This document shows, one piece after another, positions 7,792-17,735 of a stretch of 55,030 bases of DNA. This DNA is from an uncultured Colwellia sp. (GTDB lineage Bacteria; Pseudomonadota; Gammaproteobacteria; Enterobacterales; Alteromonadaceae): contig CAJWZC010000014.1 in assembly GCA_913049915.1 (NCBI GenBank), positions 1-55,030 of the forward strand, written 5' to 3'. The translations under genes were made by a program, and so were the position numbers. Positions within the stretch are counted from its first letter, which is position 1. Each line of letters opens with the position of its first letter. Under the pieces are notes generated by a model, which had not been told where the DNA came from, did not search any database, and saw nothing but the letters and a program-made list of their open reading frames with translations.

Positions 7792-9747
7792 ATGCCATTG
7801 AAACTCTATATTGCCGAAAAACCAAGTTTAGGACGCGCTATTGCCGCTGCATTACCTAAACCACAAAAGAACTACAAAACTCATATCGAGCTCGCCAATG
7901 GTGATGTGGTCAGTTGGTGTATTGGACACATTTTGGCGCAAGCAGACCCTGAAGATTATGACGCTGAATTAAAAAAATGGCGTATGGAAAGTTTGCCAAT
8001 AGTGCCAGAGCAATGGCAACTAAAACCTATCGCGCGTACACGAGCACAACTCACCGTATTAAGAAAATTAGTAAAACAAGCTACCGAAATTATCCACGCT
8101 GGCGATCCTGACCGAGAAGGACAATTATTGGTTGATGAAGTGATTGATTATTTTAAGGTATCCAAAACTAAAAAAGCGAATATTAAACGTTTACTGATCA
8201 GCGATTTAAACTTACCTGCCGTTAAACGTGCACTCGCCTCATTAAAACCTAATAGTGATTTTATGCCCTTATCTATTTCTGCCTTAGCCCGTTCGCGCGC
8301 TGATTGGCTGTATGGCATTAACCTCACACGCGCTTATACCTTGCAAGGGCAAAAAACAGGTTATCACTCGGTATTATCTGTAGGTCGCGTACAAACACCT
8401 TTATTGGGTTTAGTTGTTAGGCGTGAGCAGGAAATTTCACAATTTGTCAGTAAGCCCTTTTTCCAAGTACAGGCTCATATAGCGCTAACTTCAAATGACA
8501 CTATTGCTTTTACGGCAAAATGGCAGCCAAGTGAAAGTTGTCAGCCTTATTGTGATGAAGAAGGTCGGGTTTTAGTCAAGGCGTTAGCACAGAATGTCGT
8601 TAACCGTATAGATAACCAACCTGCTACGATCAGTAATATTGAAAGTAATGAAAAGCAACAAGCAGCCCCTTTACCCTTTAACTTGTCACAGCTACAAATT
8701 AGTGCTGCTAAACAATTTTCCATGAATGCCAAACTGGTGCTTGATGTTTGTCAGACTTTGTATGAAAGACACAAGCTAATAACCTACCCGCGCTCTGATT
8801 GTCGCTATTTACCTAAAGAACAACTAAAGCAAGCAAAAGGCATTATCAATACTCTCGCACAGTCATCGTTACCCTGCAATAAACCCGCACAAGGAGCGAA
8901 CACAACTTTAGTGAGTAAAGCGTGGAATGATAAAAAAATCACCGCACATCATGCCATTATTCCGACTGAAAAATCACCCGAGAATATCAACTTAAATACC
9001 TTTGAAAAAAATATCTATTTACTGATCGTGCGCCAGTATTTAGTACAGTTTTATCCTACTTATATTTACCAGCAAACCAAAGTGCATTTACTCATTGTCG
9101 GTGGGCACTTCCTCAGTCAGGCAAAAATGGAAAAACAGCTAGGCTGGCAAGTACTGTTCCCTAAAAGTAAAAAATCGCAAACCTCTGATAATTCAAAACA
9201 AGGTGACGACCCAGAGCAAACATTACCTCCTTTAACAAAAGGGCAAAGTGTACATTGCCAACAAGGCGAGTTAATAGAAAAGCACACCTCACCGCCACAG
9301 TCTTTTACCGATGCAACCTTGCTCGGTGCCATGACAGGTATATCTCGTTACGTCAGTGATGCTGCCATCAAAAAAGTACTGAAAGAAACTGATGGTTTAG
9401 GTACCGATGCGACTCGCGCTGGTATTATAGATTTACTTTTTAAGCGTGATTTTTTAAAACGCCAAGGTAAAGTAATAACCGCAACAGAGGTGGGTGTCGC
9501 ATTAATCAATGCTTTACCAGAAATGGCTACCCTGCCAGATATGACAGCACAATGGGAAGCGACTCTTACTGCAATCAGTGAGAAAAATGCTAGTTATCTA
9601 CACTTTATGCAACCGTTAACAAATATTGTCACCGAGATGGTACACGGTGCCAGCCAGCAATCATTTTCAGGTTTACCTAAAGTTGCTTTTAAACCTAAGC
9701 GTGGTAAAAAAATATTTCAAAAGAGACCTGCTAAAAAGGCAAGTTAG
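7792..9747 (+). CDS. topB: DNA topoisomerase III
   Basis: A type IA topoisomerase that relaxes and decatenates DNA through a transient 5'-phosphotyrosine link. From the ATG at 7792 it has 651 residues, against about 653 in E. coli, and begins MPLKLYIAEKPSLGRAIAAA, the TOPRIM start. The acidic TOPRIM motif is HAGDPDREGQLLVDE, and the active-site tyrosine lies in LITYPRSDCRYL. The C-terminus is Lys/Arg-rich (KPKRGKKIFQKRPAKKAS), as expected for DNA binding. The open frame continues 47 codons upstream but crosses a terminator, and those codons have no family resemblance. No clear Shine-Dalgarno precedes 7792, so expression may be weak. Neighbours are unrelated. Confidence 0.95.
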   Translation: MPLKLYIAEKPSLGRAIAAALPKPQKNYKTHIELANGDVVSWCIGHILAQADPEDYDAELKKWRMESLPIVPEQWQLKPIARTRAQLTVLRKLVKQATEIIHAGDPDREGQLLVDEVIDYFKVSKTKKANIKRLLISDLNLPAVKRALASLKPNSDFMPLSISALARSRADWLYGINLTRAYTLQGQKTGYHSVLSVGRVQTPLLGLVVRREQEISQFVSKPFFQVQAHIALTSNDTIAFTAKWQPSESCQPYCDEEGRVLVKALAQNVVNRIDNQPATISNIESNEKQQAAPLPFNLSQLQISAAKQFSMNAKLVLDVCQTLYERHKLITYPRSDCRYLPKEQLKQAKGIINTLAQSSLPCNKPAQGANTTLVSKAWNDKKITAHHAIIPTEKSPENINLNTFEKNIYLLIVRQYLVQFYPTYIYQQTKVHLLIVGGHFLSQAKMEKQLGWQVLFPKSKKSQTSDNSKQGDDPEQTLPPLTKGQSVHCQQGELIEKHTSPPQSFTDATLLGAMTGISRYVSDAAIKKVLKETDGLGTDATRAGIIDLLFKRDFLKRQGKVITATEVGVALINALPEMATLPDMTAQWEATLTAISEKNASYLHFMQPLTNIVTEMVHGASQQSFSGLPKVAFKPKRGKKIFQKRPAKKAS

Positions 9748-10053
9748 TGACTTACTATTAAACGATAGAGATATTACTTTATCAGTCAAAATGTAACCAC
9801 ACGGCATCATTTAAGGCTTATTGAGTAAAGCTAAATATCTTAATATATTGAAGCTAAGGCATTGTAATTATTAATATTCACTATATCGATAAACCTAGAC
9901 TTTTTTAAAATATTTGTTTACTCTCATGAAACTATTACACTTTTATAGATGAATGATTTATTGTCAGTCCATTTATCATCACACTGCTCGATAATAATTG
10001 ATTGACCTATCCCTTAGACAAGTTACCTACCTTTATAAAAGTGAAATTTGAAT
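9748..10053. other. Intergenic stretch without a recognised gene
   Basis: About 300 AT-rich bases between topB and the antiporter gene. No coding frame or strong hairpin was recognised. The promoter for the antiporter-channel pair is presumably here, but I could not fix a convincing -35/-10 pair. Confidence 0.4.
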
Positions 10054-11283
10054 ATGCATGAACATATGATTATCTTAATTATTGCGGTATTAGTACTGCT
10101 TTATGGCTATATATCTCAAGGGCTAAGTCGATTGAATATATCTGGCCCCATGGTTTTTGTTAGTTTAGGCTTATTAATTTCACCATTGGGTTTAGATATT
10201 AGCGAAGTAGATATTGATGCAGAATTTGTCACTATCATTGTTGAGATTGCACTGGTCTTAGTACTATTTAGCGATGCAGCTTTGCTTTCTTTAAAGTCTT
10301 TGCGCCATTCGTGGCAATTACCCACCCGTTTATTACTAATAGGTTTACCACTGACCATTATTGCTGGTACCTTCATCGCACAAATGATATTTCCGAATGA
10401 ACCCGCAATTTATATGCTGTTACTCGCCCTGTTACTTACACCAACAGATGCAGCATTAGGCAAGGCCGTCGTCTCAGATATAAAAGTTCCTAAAGATATC
10501 CGTTCTACTATTAACATAGAAAGTGGCCTTAACGATGGTATTGTTTTCCCACTCGTTATTACTGTAGTTGCTATGATTTCTAGTGGATTAACCCAAGCCA
10601 GTGGTGGAGATTCTCCGTGGTTAAGTAGTGTATTTACTCAAGTTAGCGTTGGCGCCTTAGTCGGCGCTTCTATTGGTTATTTAGGCAGTAAAATGTCACA
10701 GTTCACTGTGAATAGAAATTTGATGGTTGCAAGCTATAAAAATCTTGTACCCATTGCGTTAGCGCTATTAGCTTTTTATTTAGCTGAGACCTTTCAGGGT
10801 AACGGCTTTATTGCAGCATTTTTTGCGGGTTTACTCGCCGGTAATACGTGCGAACAAACCCGTGAGCATATTGAAAATTTTGCAGAAAGTGAGGGCGAAC
10901 TATTAGTACTTATCAGCTTCTTCCTTTTTGGTTTAGCTTTTGTTCCTAATATTATTGAATATGTTACTGTTGAAGTATGTCTCTACGCATTTTTAAGCTT
11001 AACTGTATTACGCATGATACCAGTAATAATCTGTCTTATCGGTGCTAAACTTATCACAGGTAAGCTTGATTTCTCTACCATGACCTTTATTGCCTGGTTT
11101 GGCCCACGTGGTATTGCCTCTATTCTCTACGTACTCATTGTTGCGCATGAAATGGGGGCAGACAAAGGTTTAGAAACTGTTTACGCCACGGTAATGGTAA
11201 CTGTATTAATGAGTATTTTTGCTCACGGTATCAGTGCTCAACCACTTGCCAACTGGTATAGTAAACATCACAAAGATAACTAA
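10054..11283 (+). CDS. CPA1-family Na+(K+)/H+ antiporter
   Basis: About 409 residues with 11-13 hydrophobic helices, an inner-membrane monovalent cation/proton exchanger of the NhaP/CPA1 group. Diagnostic segments are LLTPTDAALGKAVVSD (the TD unwound-helix region) and NIESGLNDGIVFPLV, whose Asn-Asp pair is the conserved ion-binding motif of CPA1 exchangers. FGPRGIASILYVLIV corresponds to the late conserved Arg motif. The open frame starts at a TTG (10048); I prefer the ATG two codons on. A small ion-channel gene follows after 21 bp, so the two are probably cotranscribed and act together in cation or pH homeostasis. The ion preferred cannot be told from sequence. Confidence 0.88.
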   Translation: MHEHMIILIIAVLVLLYGYISQGLSRLNISGPMVFVSLGLLISPLGLDISEVDIDAEFVTIIVEIALVLVLFSDAALLSLKSLRHSWQLPTRLLLIGLPLTIIAGTFIAQMIFPNEPAIYMLLLALLLTPTDAALGKAVVSDIKVPKDIRSTINIESGLNDGIVFPLVITVVAMISSGLTQASGGDSPWLSSVFTQVSVGALVGASIGYLGSKMSQFTVNRNLMVASYKNLVPIALALLAFYLAETFQGNGFIAAFFAGLLAGNTCEQTREHIENFAESEGELLVLISFFLFGLAFVPNIIEYVTVEVCLYAFLSLTVLRMIPVIICLIGAKLITGKLDFSTMTFIAWFGPRGIASILYVLIVAHEMGADKGLETVYATVMVTVLMSIFAHGISAQPLANWYSKHHKDN

Positions 11284-11304
11284 GAAATACAGTAGAGACT
11301 ATTT

Positions 11305-11790
11305 ATGATTATGCTACAAAGCGCTATGGAAAAAAGTAACTTATTTAAAGTTGATGAATTTGGCGTGACAAACTATAACTATGGCATATTAGCAATAGTG
11401 TCTTTTGCCTTATTTGCGCTCATTAATATCGGTTTAGGTTATATTACCTTTATAGCAGAAACTGCCGTATTAGGTTCTCCCGTGAAAAATTATGCAGACG
11501 CTTTTTGGCTGATGATTATGTCTTCAACCACTATAGGTTTTGGTGATGTTTATCCTATAACCTTAGTTGGGCGTATCGCGGTTTTTGTTATGTTTATTCT
11601 TGGTGTTGGTATATTAGGTGGTGTTGGCGCTATTTTTGCTAATAAAATTTTTGGCTTTGCTGATACTAATATAAAAAACCGAGAACTAAGAAAGCAAAAT
11701 AAAGAAATTTTACAGCAAAACAATAAAATATATCAAAAATTAATAGCATTAGAAGAGAAGTTAGAATCGTTTGAAAAAACAGCCAAGTAG
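11305..11790 (+). CDS. Two-helix potassium-channel-like protein with coiled-coil tail
   Basis: 161 residues: a first membrane helix (about 26-50), a re-entrant pore loop with the selectivity-filter sequence SSTTIGFGDVYP, a second helix (about 90-115), and a C-terminal stretch (about 120-160) rich in Lys, Glu, Asn and Gln with leucine spacing of a coiled coil. That is the ion_trans_2 layout of KcsA-like channels, which tetramerise in the inner membrane. There is no RCK/TrkA domain, so gating is probably by the coiled coil or pH. Placed 21 bp after the antiporter gene, it suggests coupled K+ and Na+/H+ fluxes. AGTAGAG lies upstream of the ATG at a slightly long distance; a second ATG two codons on is possible. 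Confidence 0.85.
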   Translation: MIMLQSAMEKSNLFKVDEFGVTNYNYGILAIVSFALFALINIGLGYITFIAETAVLGSPVKNYADAFWLMIMSSTTIGFGDVYPITLVGRIAVFVMFILGVGILGGVGAIFANKIFGFADTNIKNRELRKQNKEILQQNNKIYQKLIALEEKLESFEKTAK

Positions 11791-11910
11791 CTTCTTTTTA
11801 CAGGCTTGTTAGATGAGGTGTGACTATCTAAACGCTCGCCTATAGTCGCTATGAAAATAACAAAATAGATTTTACTATCTTCCTTACTCTATCTAATGTA
11901 TAACAGCCCC

Positions 11911-12768
11911 ATGAAAATTCCAAAACGACTATTGCCTCTCGTAGAAGAAGGCTTAATTGATGAAGTGCTCAACCAATTAATGAGCGGAAAAGAAGCTACT
12001 GTCTATCGTGTTCGTTGTGGTGATGAAATTCGCTGCGCGAAAGTATATAAAGAAGCGACTCAACGTAGCTTTAAAAAAGCATCCCAGTACACCGAAGGCC
12101 GAAAAGGCCGTAGTAGTCGACGTGCTAGAGCGATGGAGAAAGGCTCTAAATATGGTAAGAGTCAACAAGAGACTGCTTGGCAAAATGCTGAAGTTGACGC
12201 CTTGTATACTCTTGCTGAAAACGATGTACGTGTGCCGCAGCCTTATGGTTGCTTCGATGGTGTATTACTTATGGAGCTCATTACCGATGAACAAGGTGAT
12301 GTCGCGCCACGTCTTAATGATGTTGTCATACCTGCCGATCAAGCCTTAGAAGATCATGCCTTAATGATGATTTATATCATGCGCATGCTTTGTGCCGGCG
12401 TAGTACATGGTGATCTATCTGAGTTTAACGTTTTGGTTGATGCCTATGGTCCCGTGGTTATTGATTTACCCCAAGCGGTTGATGCTTCGGCAAATAACAA
12501 TGCTAAATCGATGTTACTGCGTGATGTCAACAATATCACTACCTATTACGCACAATTTGTCCCAAATTTAGCCTTAACAAAATTTGGTGAAGAAATGTGG
12601 GCATTATATGAAGCGGGTGAGTTGAGTAATACTACTAAATTAACTGGGCAATTTGCTGAAGATACACAAAGTGCTGATGTTGAAACAGTATTAGCCGAAA
12701 TTCAAGCCGCCTTTGAACAAGAACAAGACCGACTTGCTTACCTTAAAGAAGCTGCTGAGCAAGACTAA
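11911..12768 (+). CDS. RIO-type serine protein kinase
   Basis: About 285 residues. The nucleotide-binding loop is MSGKEATVYRVR (RIO kinases have a GxGKEAxVY form), the phosphate-anchoring lysine lies in IRCAKVYKE, the catalytic loop is VVHGDLSEFNVLV, and the metal-binding aspartate is in VVIDLPQAVD. That is the complete RIO1 set, in a compact bacterial form like the Pseudomonas PA4780 kinase. Eukaryotic and archaeal RIO kinases act in small-subunit ribosome maturation; the bacterial role is little studied. A basic stretch (residues about 50-80, rich in Arg/Lys) separates the lysine strand from the next helix. The ATG at 11911 (MKIPKRLLPL) fits the family better than the upstream ATG at 11896. 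A weak terminator follows. Confidence 0.88.
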   Translation: MKIPKRLLPLVEEGLIDEVLNQLMSGKEATVYRVRCGDEIRCAKVYKEATQRSFKKASQYTEGRKGRSSRRARAMEKGSKYGKSQQETAWQNAEVDALYTLAENDVRVPQPYGCFDGVLLMELITDEQGDVAPRLNDVVIPADQALEDHALMMIYIMRMLCAGVVHGDLSEFNVLVDAYGPVVIDLPQAVDASANNNAKSMLLRDVNNITTYYAQFVPNLALTKFGEEMWALYEAGELSNTTKLTGQFAEDTQSADVETVLAEIQAAFEQEQDRLAYLKEAAEQD

Positions 12769-12784
12769 TCCAGCTTATAATCTT

Positions 12785-12808
12785 GATAGCTTTATTCGTT
12801 AAGCTATC
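12785..12808 (+). terminator. Probable terminator after the RIO kinase
   Basis: GATAGCTT and AAGCTATC form an 8-bp stem with an 8-nt loop, followed by ACTTTCTTTT, a broken T tract. It lies 17 bp after the stop codon. Confidence 0.55.
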
Positions 12809-13046
12809 ACTTTCTTTTCAGTACCTAGTGTGACTGCAATGCAGTTATACATCTCAACGTATAATTTGACTATATCAACTGACATTTAGATCAAAACTCT
12901 GGTCTTTAGATAAGTATAATCACTAATTTAACTACTAAGCAGCATCATCTAAGTAAAGCAAACACTACCTATTAATGACATAAGCTACACTGTTAATTAA
13001 GCCACCTTCTTATTCCGCTATTTTTTCGTGTAATTTTTATTTACTA

Positions 13047-13743
13047 ATGCTTTATTATTATCACTATTTTATTGAATACTGCCTTTGCCGAAAATGGTAA
13101 ATTAAATGTCGCTGTATTTCTTGAACCACCCTATGTTGATTTAGTAGCAAATAAATTAATAGGTGAACATATTGATATAATTAATTTTTCAGCTAAAGCC
13201 ATTAAACTAAAACCTATTTTTATTCAGTGCCCATTCGTACGTTGTTTAGCAATGGTCAAAAGTGGACAAGCTGATATGATAATAGTTATAGGTAAATCAG
13301 CTGTTCGAGAAAAAGATCTCATTTTTCTTACCCCTCCTCATTCAATACAACACCACCTTTTACGATTTTTCACACTAAAATAAAAAACTCACTATAAAAT
13401 ATTTTAGTGATCTTAATTCATTACTGGTTGGCACATTACGGGACGCGGTTTATTTTCTACTATTTGATGAAAAAAAACGATAAAAGTATAACTTACTTAA
13501 ATAAAACAACTGGTTAATATATTACTTAAAGATCAAATCGATACTTTGTTAGAGAGAGAAGAGACAGTATTACCTTTGCTACCACTTGCTGAGTATCAAA
13601 ATAAGTTTGTCATGGCTGATTATCAATATAACAAACCGATGAATAGCTATATTGCTATTTCCAAACAGTCAGCAATTAAACGTTTCACCAATATATTATC
13701 TCAGGTCTGGCGAACGGTACGATTAAAAGAATTAGTATGGTAA
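13047..13743 (+). pseudogene. Relic of a family 3 solute-binding-like periplasmic protein
   Basis: The remnant begins with an ATG (13047) followed, after a one-base frame change, by FIIITILLNTAFA, a signal peptide ending in an AxA-type cleavage site, then ENGKLNVAVFLEPPYVDLV, the start of a small-molecule-binding (SBP_bac_3) domain. The frame is lost at 13383, continues in a second frame (KKLTIKYFSDLNSLLVGTLR), meets a stop, and resumes with LVNILLKDQIDTLLEREE to 13743. At least three frame disruptions make it non-functional. It resembles the intact protein at 49927 only in general class, not in sequence. Proteins of this class in marine Alteromonadales are numerous and mostly uncharacterised; the assignment is moderate. 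Confidence 0.7.
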
Positions 13744-13852
13744 ACCGAGCACGATATCAAGCAGACACTACCAGTAAATAACTTTTGTAGAGATATTTTT
13801 TGTTTGACGCTACTTCAAAGCTTTTCCAATCAATAACTAATCAATTATAAAA

Positions 13853-13884
13853 AAAGGCACGTTAACCTAAGTTAATGTGCCTTT
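13853..13884 (-). terminator. Terminator after the S9 peptidase gene
   Basis: AAAGGCACGTTAAC pairs with GTTAATGTGCCTTT (one mismatch) around CTAA, with A/T tracts on both sides. It could stop transcription from either strand and lies 19 bp beyond the peptidase stop codon. Confidence 0.75.
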
Positions 13885-13903
13885 ATTTTTTACTTTTCAA
13901 TGA

Positions 13904-16009
13904 TTATTTTTGGGTATATTTTTCTAACCATTTAAATACTTCGTCGTACCAAACCACTAAATTTTCAGGTTTACGAATATGATGATCTTCATCTGGGAAC
14001 ATAACTAAACGACTCTCAATACCTTTACGCTGTAAGGTAGTAAAGGCACCTAAACTTTGCGCGTACGGTACGCGGTAATCTAACTCACCTTGAATCACTA
14101 ACATAGGTGTCTGCCAATTATTAACATAAGCAGATGGGTTAAATTTAGCGTAATCAGGACTTATCTTTACTTTATCACTACCACTTTGTTTACCCCACGA
14201 AGGACCGCCCAAATCATATTCAGGGAACCATAACTCTTCTGTAGATTGATAAAAGCTTGGCATATCGTATAAACCAGCGTGATTGATCAAACATTTAAAA
14301 CCAGTAGGCCAATTTCCAGCAATCCAGTTCATCATATAACCACCGTAAGATGCACCTAATGCACAAGCATTATATCTATCTAACCAAGGTTGGTCTTTTA
14401 CAATAAACTCTAGACCTTTTTGTAAATCTTCTAATGGTTTACCACCCCAATCACGGCTGATTGAATGGGTAAATTCTTGACCATAACCAGTAGAGCCGTG
14501 GAAGTCGACCATAACAACACCATACCCCTGTGCTGCCCATAATTGAGCATTCCAACGGTAATGGAACATGTTACCAAAACTACCTTGCGGGCCACCATGT
14601 ACTAAAAAGGCGATTGGGTATTTTTTATCTTCTTCAAAATTAGCTGGCTTTAACCAATATCCGTGCACAGTTTCATTATTCCAACCTTTAAAGTTAAATT
14701 GTTGGTAGTCAGCAAACTTTACCCTGCCAAGCTTATCTTTATTAATATGCGTTAATTGGACTAAATCATCACCATGATTATCAATCGAAAAAATATCTTG
14801 TGGTGAACTTAAAGTATGTCGAGTAAAGTAAACTTTATTACCATGGCTTGAAATATCACCATTGCTACCGGTATTATAAATACTGCGTACTTCATCAAAC
14901 TCAGGTGTAATAGAGAAAATACTTTTTTGACCAATATCTTGCGCTACTACATAAACTGACTTGTTATCCGGTGAAAAAGCTAAACTACTAATTGAACGAT
15001 CCCAATCACTAGCAACGGCACGAGTTTTCCCTGTTCTACTATCACGTAACTGTAAGGTAAACTTATCCGCTTCATAACCCGGTGTTTTCATTGCTTTATA
15101 AGCGAGAAATCGACCGTTAGATGAATACACTGGGCTTGAGTCCCATGCTTTATTCTTTTTAGTAATATTAGTCAATGTATAAGCAATAACTTCATCTGCT
15201 GTTACTTTAGGTAAAGCGACTTCGAAAATATCAAAGTTAGTTGTCCAAGCATGATTTTTAGTGTGGTCTTTACTTGATGAGTCTTTCGCTGAAAAAGCTA
15301 AGAATGTCGCATCAGGGTGAATACTTACTTGGCTCATACCAGCAAAATCACTTTGCCAGTTTGGCATAAGATCTTGCACGTGCTTAAGCTGACCGTCTTT
15401 ATTTACATGACCAACAAATAAATGTTCTTTATATTCTGTTACCCATGTATCCCAATGGCGAACCATCAATTGATCATAAGCACGGATATTATACTTCTTC
15501 TCTTTATCCGCTTTCTCTGCATCAACAGTACAAGTTAATGTTTCACAGCCGGGTTTAACGGTAAAGGACAAAGCAAAGACTTGACCATTTTTAGATAATT
15601 TAAAGCCATTAATACTTACAGGGAAATCTGATATTTGTTTAGCTTCACCACCCATTAAAGGCAATTGCCAAATTTGCGAACTACCACTACGTGATGATAG
15701 AAAATAAAGTGAGTTAGCATCATCAGCCCAAACAACATTACTTTCTGACTTTTCATGCGCAGTAAGTTGAGTGATTTCACCTGTTTTAATATTTTGTCTA
15801 TACAAGTGATTGTCTGTTGAACTACTGCCTTTTTTCACACCATACACAAGGTCATCACCTTGAGGAGATAAAGTGACATCGTGTAGTTGGTTTAATTGGT
15901 TTAGTTGTTCAACGGTAAACACTTCGCTAGTGGTTTGCGCATTAGCACTTACCGCTAGAGGTATTAATGCCGTAAATGATATTGCGGCCAATGTTAATAG
16001 TTTTTTCAT
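13904..16009 (-). CDS. S9-family serine peptidase (acylaminoacyl/dipeptidyl peptidase-like)
   Basis: About 701 residues. A signal peptide (MKKLLTLAAISFTALIPLAV through ANA) sends it to the periplasm or outside. Residues about 40-430 form a WD40-like beta-propeller that gates the active site, with repeated TLS/DNHLYRQN-type blades. Residues about 450-700 are the alpha/beta-hydrolase domain with Ser in GASYGGYM, Asp in GELDYRVPYAQS and His in DEDHHIRKPEN. Such enzymes cleave short peptides from the N-terminus. The reading frame opens four codons earlier, but GAG lies at the right distance for the ATG at 16009, and the signal peptide begins there. It is transcribed alone, followed by a terminator. 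Confidence 0.93.
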   Translation of the reverse strand: MKKLLTLAAISFTALIPLAVSANAQTTSEVFTVEQLNQLNQLHDVTLSPQGDDLVYGVKKGSSSTDNHLYRQNIKTGEITQLTAHEKSESNVVWADDANSLYFLSSRSGSSQIWQLPLMGGEAKQISDFPVSINGFKLSKNGQVFALSFTVKPGCETLTCTVDAEKADKEKKYNIRAYDQLMVRHWDTWVTEYKEHLFVGHVNKDGQLKHVQDLMPNWQSDFAGMSQVSIHPDATFLAFSAKDSSSKDHTKNHAWTTNFDIFEVALPKVTADEVIAYTLTNITKKNKAWDSSPVYSSNGRFLAYKAMKTPGYEADKFTLQLRDSRTGKTRAVASDWDRSISSLAFSPDNKSVYVVAQDIGQKSIFSITPEFDEVRSIYNTGSNGDISSHGNKVYFTRHTLSSPQDIFSIDNHGDDLVQLTHINKDKLGRVKFADYQQFNFKGWNNETVHGYWLKPANFEEDKKYPIAFLVHGGPQGSFGNMFHYRWNAQLWAAQGYGVVMVDFHGSTGYGQEFTHSISRDWGGKPLEDLQKGLEFIVKDQPWLDRYNACALGASYGGYMMNWIAGNWPTGFKCLINHAGLYDMPSFYQSTEELWFPEYDLGGPSWGKQSGSDKVKISPDYAKFNPSAYVNNWQTPMLVIQGELDYRVPYAQSLGAFTTLQRKGIESRLVMFPDEDHHIRKPENLVVWYDEVFKWLEKYTQK

Positions 16010-16192
16010 TATAATTCTCATGTAAAACTGCTAATACTTTGAATGCAGTAAGAATATACAATCTGCAGACTATAAGCAATATAGCGGACATACGTGATAT
16101 AGCGAAGCTTGTAAACTAAAGCTCCCAATCATAATACAAACCTTGCAAACTAAGACAATACTCATAATATTTAGTCCGTTTCAGGACAATAA

Positions 16193-16227
16193 AAAAACGC
16201 CAGCTTGAAATTCAAACTGGCGTTTTT
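16193..16227 (-). terminator. Terminator after trhO
   Basis: AAAAACGCCAG...CTGGCGTTTTT with an inner TTGAA/TTCAA pair makes a long stem. It lies about 30 bp after the trhO stop and serves the reverse strand. Confidence 0.85.
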
Positions 16228-16257
16228 ATATAATTTTTCTACTACGAGAAGTAGGCT

Positions 16258-17301
16258 TTATTTGGTAGATTGTTTCGCTTTTTTATCGTTTTTTTCTTGA
16301 CGACGTTCTTCAATAATATTTTGAATATCAGCACCTATGTGGCTTTCACCGCGATTTTCAGCTAGGATAATTTGACGTTGACGTTCGGCATAGCGATTAC
16401 GTTGTTCGTCGGTAACCTTGTCATGACAACGATGACAACTTACGCCTTTAACGTAATGCTCACTTTCTTTTTCAGCTTCTGTTAACGGGAATCGACAAGC
16501 AAAGCATTGGTCGTATTGCCCTTGCTCTAACTCATGATTAACAGCAACACGACCATCAAAAACAAAGCACTCCCCTTCCCACATTGTTTCCGTGCTTGGT
16601 ACTTCTTCAAGGTATTTTAAAATACCGCCTTCAAGATGATAAACCTCTTCAAAGCCTTGCTCTTTTAAGTAGGCGGTAGATTTCTCACAACGAATACCGC
16701 CGGTACAATACATCGCAACTTTCTTGTGCTTATTTTTATCTAAATTCTTTTCTACGTAAGCAGGGAATTCACGAAACGTTTCTGTATTCGGGTTAACAGC
16801 ATTTTTAAAAGTGCCAATTTCAATCTCGTAATCGTTACGTGTATCAACCAGTAGCACTTCAGGATCAGAAATTAAAGCATTCCAATCTTTTGGCTTCACA
16901 TAAGTACCAACCACTTGGTTTGGATCAATACCTTCAATACCCATAGTAACAATTTCTTTTTTCAATTTCACTTTAGTACGATGAAATGGATTTTCGTTAC
17001 TGTAAGATTCTTTATGAGAAATATTATCTAAACCAGGCTGTTCACTTAGAAAAGCCATCACCTTATTAATACCTGCTTGTGTGCCAGCAATAGTACCGTT
17101 GATACCCTCTGCCGCTAATAATAAAGTCCCTTTAATATTAACACTGACCATTTTATTTGATAATGGCTCACGCAATGCTTCAAATGCATCCAAACGAACA
17201 AACTTATATAACGAACAAATAGTAATAGTGTTAGTTACCAATTTTTTTGAAGTAATTAGTGATGTAACTGATGGTGATAACTTTTTTTCTGACAAACTCA
17301 T
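16258..17301 (-). CDS. trhO: tRNA uridine(34) hydroxylase, rhodanese-like
   Basis: 347 residues, the YceA/TrhO family, which makes 5-hydroxyuridine at the wobble position of certain tRNAs using molecular oxygen. An N-terminal acylphosphatase-like domain (about 25-115) precedes a rhodanese domain (about 140-240) with the loop [13 protein letters not shown], which contains the essential cysteine. The C-terminal part carries two CxxC pairs, QCFACRFPL and SCHRCHDK, probably a zinc site, followed by a charged tail. GGAGAGA lies five bases ahead of the ATG. About 20 residues at the N-terminus are extra relative to E. coli. It is monocistronic, with its own terminator. Confidence 0.93.
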   Translation of the reverse strand: MSLSEKKLSPSVTSLITSKKLVTNTITICSLYKFVRLDAFEALREPLSNKMVSVNIKGTLLLAAEGINGTIAGTQAGINKVMAFLSEQPGLDNISHKESYSNENPFHRTKVKLKKEIVTMGIEGIDPNQVVGTYVKPKDWNALISDPEVLLVDTRNDYEIEIGTFKNAVNPNTETFREFPAYVEKNLDKNKHKKVAMYCTGGIRCEKSTAYLKEQGFEEVYHLEGGILKYLEEVPSTETMWEGECFVFDGRVAVNHELEQGQYDQCFACRFPLTEAEKESEHYVKGVSCHRCHDKVTDEQRNRYAERQRQIILAENRGESHIGADIQNIIEERRQEKNDKKAKQSTK

Positions 17302-17706
17302 GGTCTCTCCATTGAACTAGCTGGAACGTAAATCCAGTGCTATAGATAAATAATCAAAACGTAATATTGGTCACGTTTTAGGGTGGCACATTTTAGCAGA
17401 ATTATTTAATAATGAACATAGCTCACTTATTGAGCAATGTATGGTTACAGTTTTTAAATATAGACTGGAAACTAATTATCGATACAGTACGGCCGAGATT
17501 GATTCAAAAGTTAATGGACTGTAATAATCATTTATATTGATGACTATATCACCAAATATAGATGATAATTATTAGACCTAGGTATCAAGACAACAGGTAG
17601 TTAACATCACTGTGAATAAAGTGTTACGAGCAAAGAAACATAACCACTATAACTACATCTTCTACCTGCTATACACAGCATGAATAGTGCTTATTTAACC
17701 AAATGA
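17302..17706. other. Intergenic stretch between trhO and acnB with a short coding-like fragment
   Basis: On the plus strand a frame with no start codon (about 17357-17523) reads HVLGWHILAELFNNEHSSLI and then continues for about 30 residues to a stop. It superficially resembles the N-terminus of SpeH-type S-adenosylmethionine decarboxylase but is too short and lacks the catalytic serine region. I regard it as a possible relic only. The rest of the stretch is AT-rich with no other frame. Confidence 0.3.
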
Positions 17707-17735
17707 TTAGTAGTACATAAAAAATCAGGTAAAAT
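17707..17735 (+). promoter_or_regulatory. Possible acnB promoter
   Basis: TTAGTA (17707-17712) and TAAAAT (17730-17735) are 17 bp apart, about 80 bp ahead of the acnB start. The -35 match is poor. The 5' leader that follows holds a 13-bp tandem repeat, TGTCCATGCTACA then TGTCCATGCTAAT (17748-17773). Confidence 0.35.

Noticed and set aside
12008..12349. Plus-strand 113-codon frame inside the RIO kinase gene
   Set aside because: It is an alternative frame fully inside a gene with complete kinase motifs; its composition is not protein-like.
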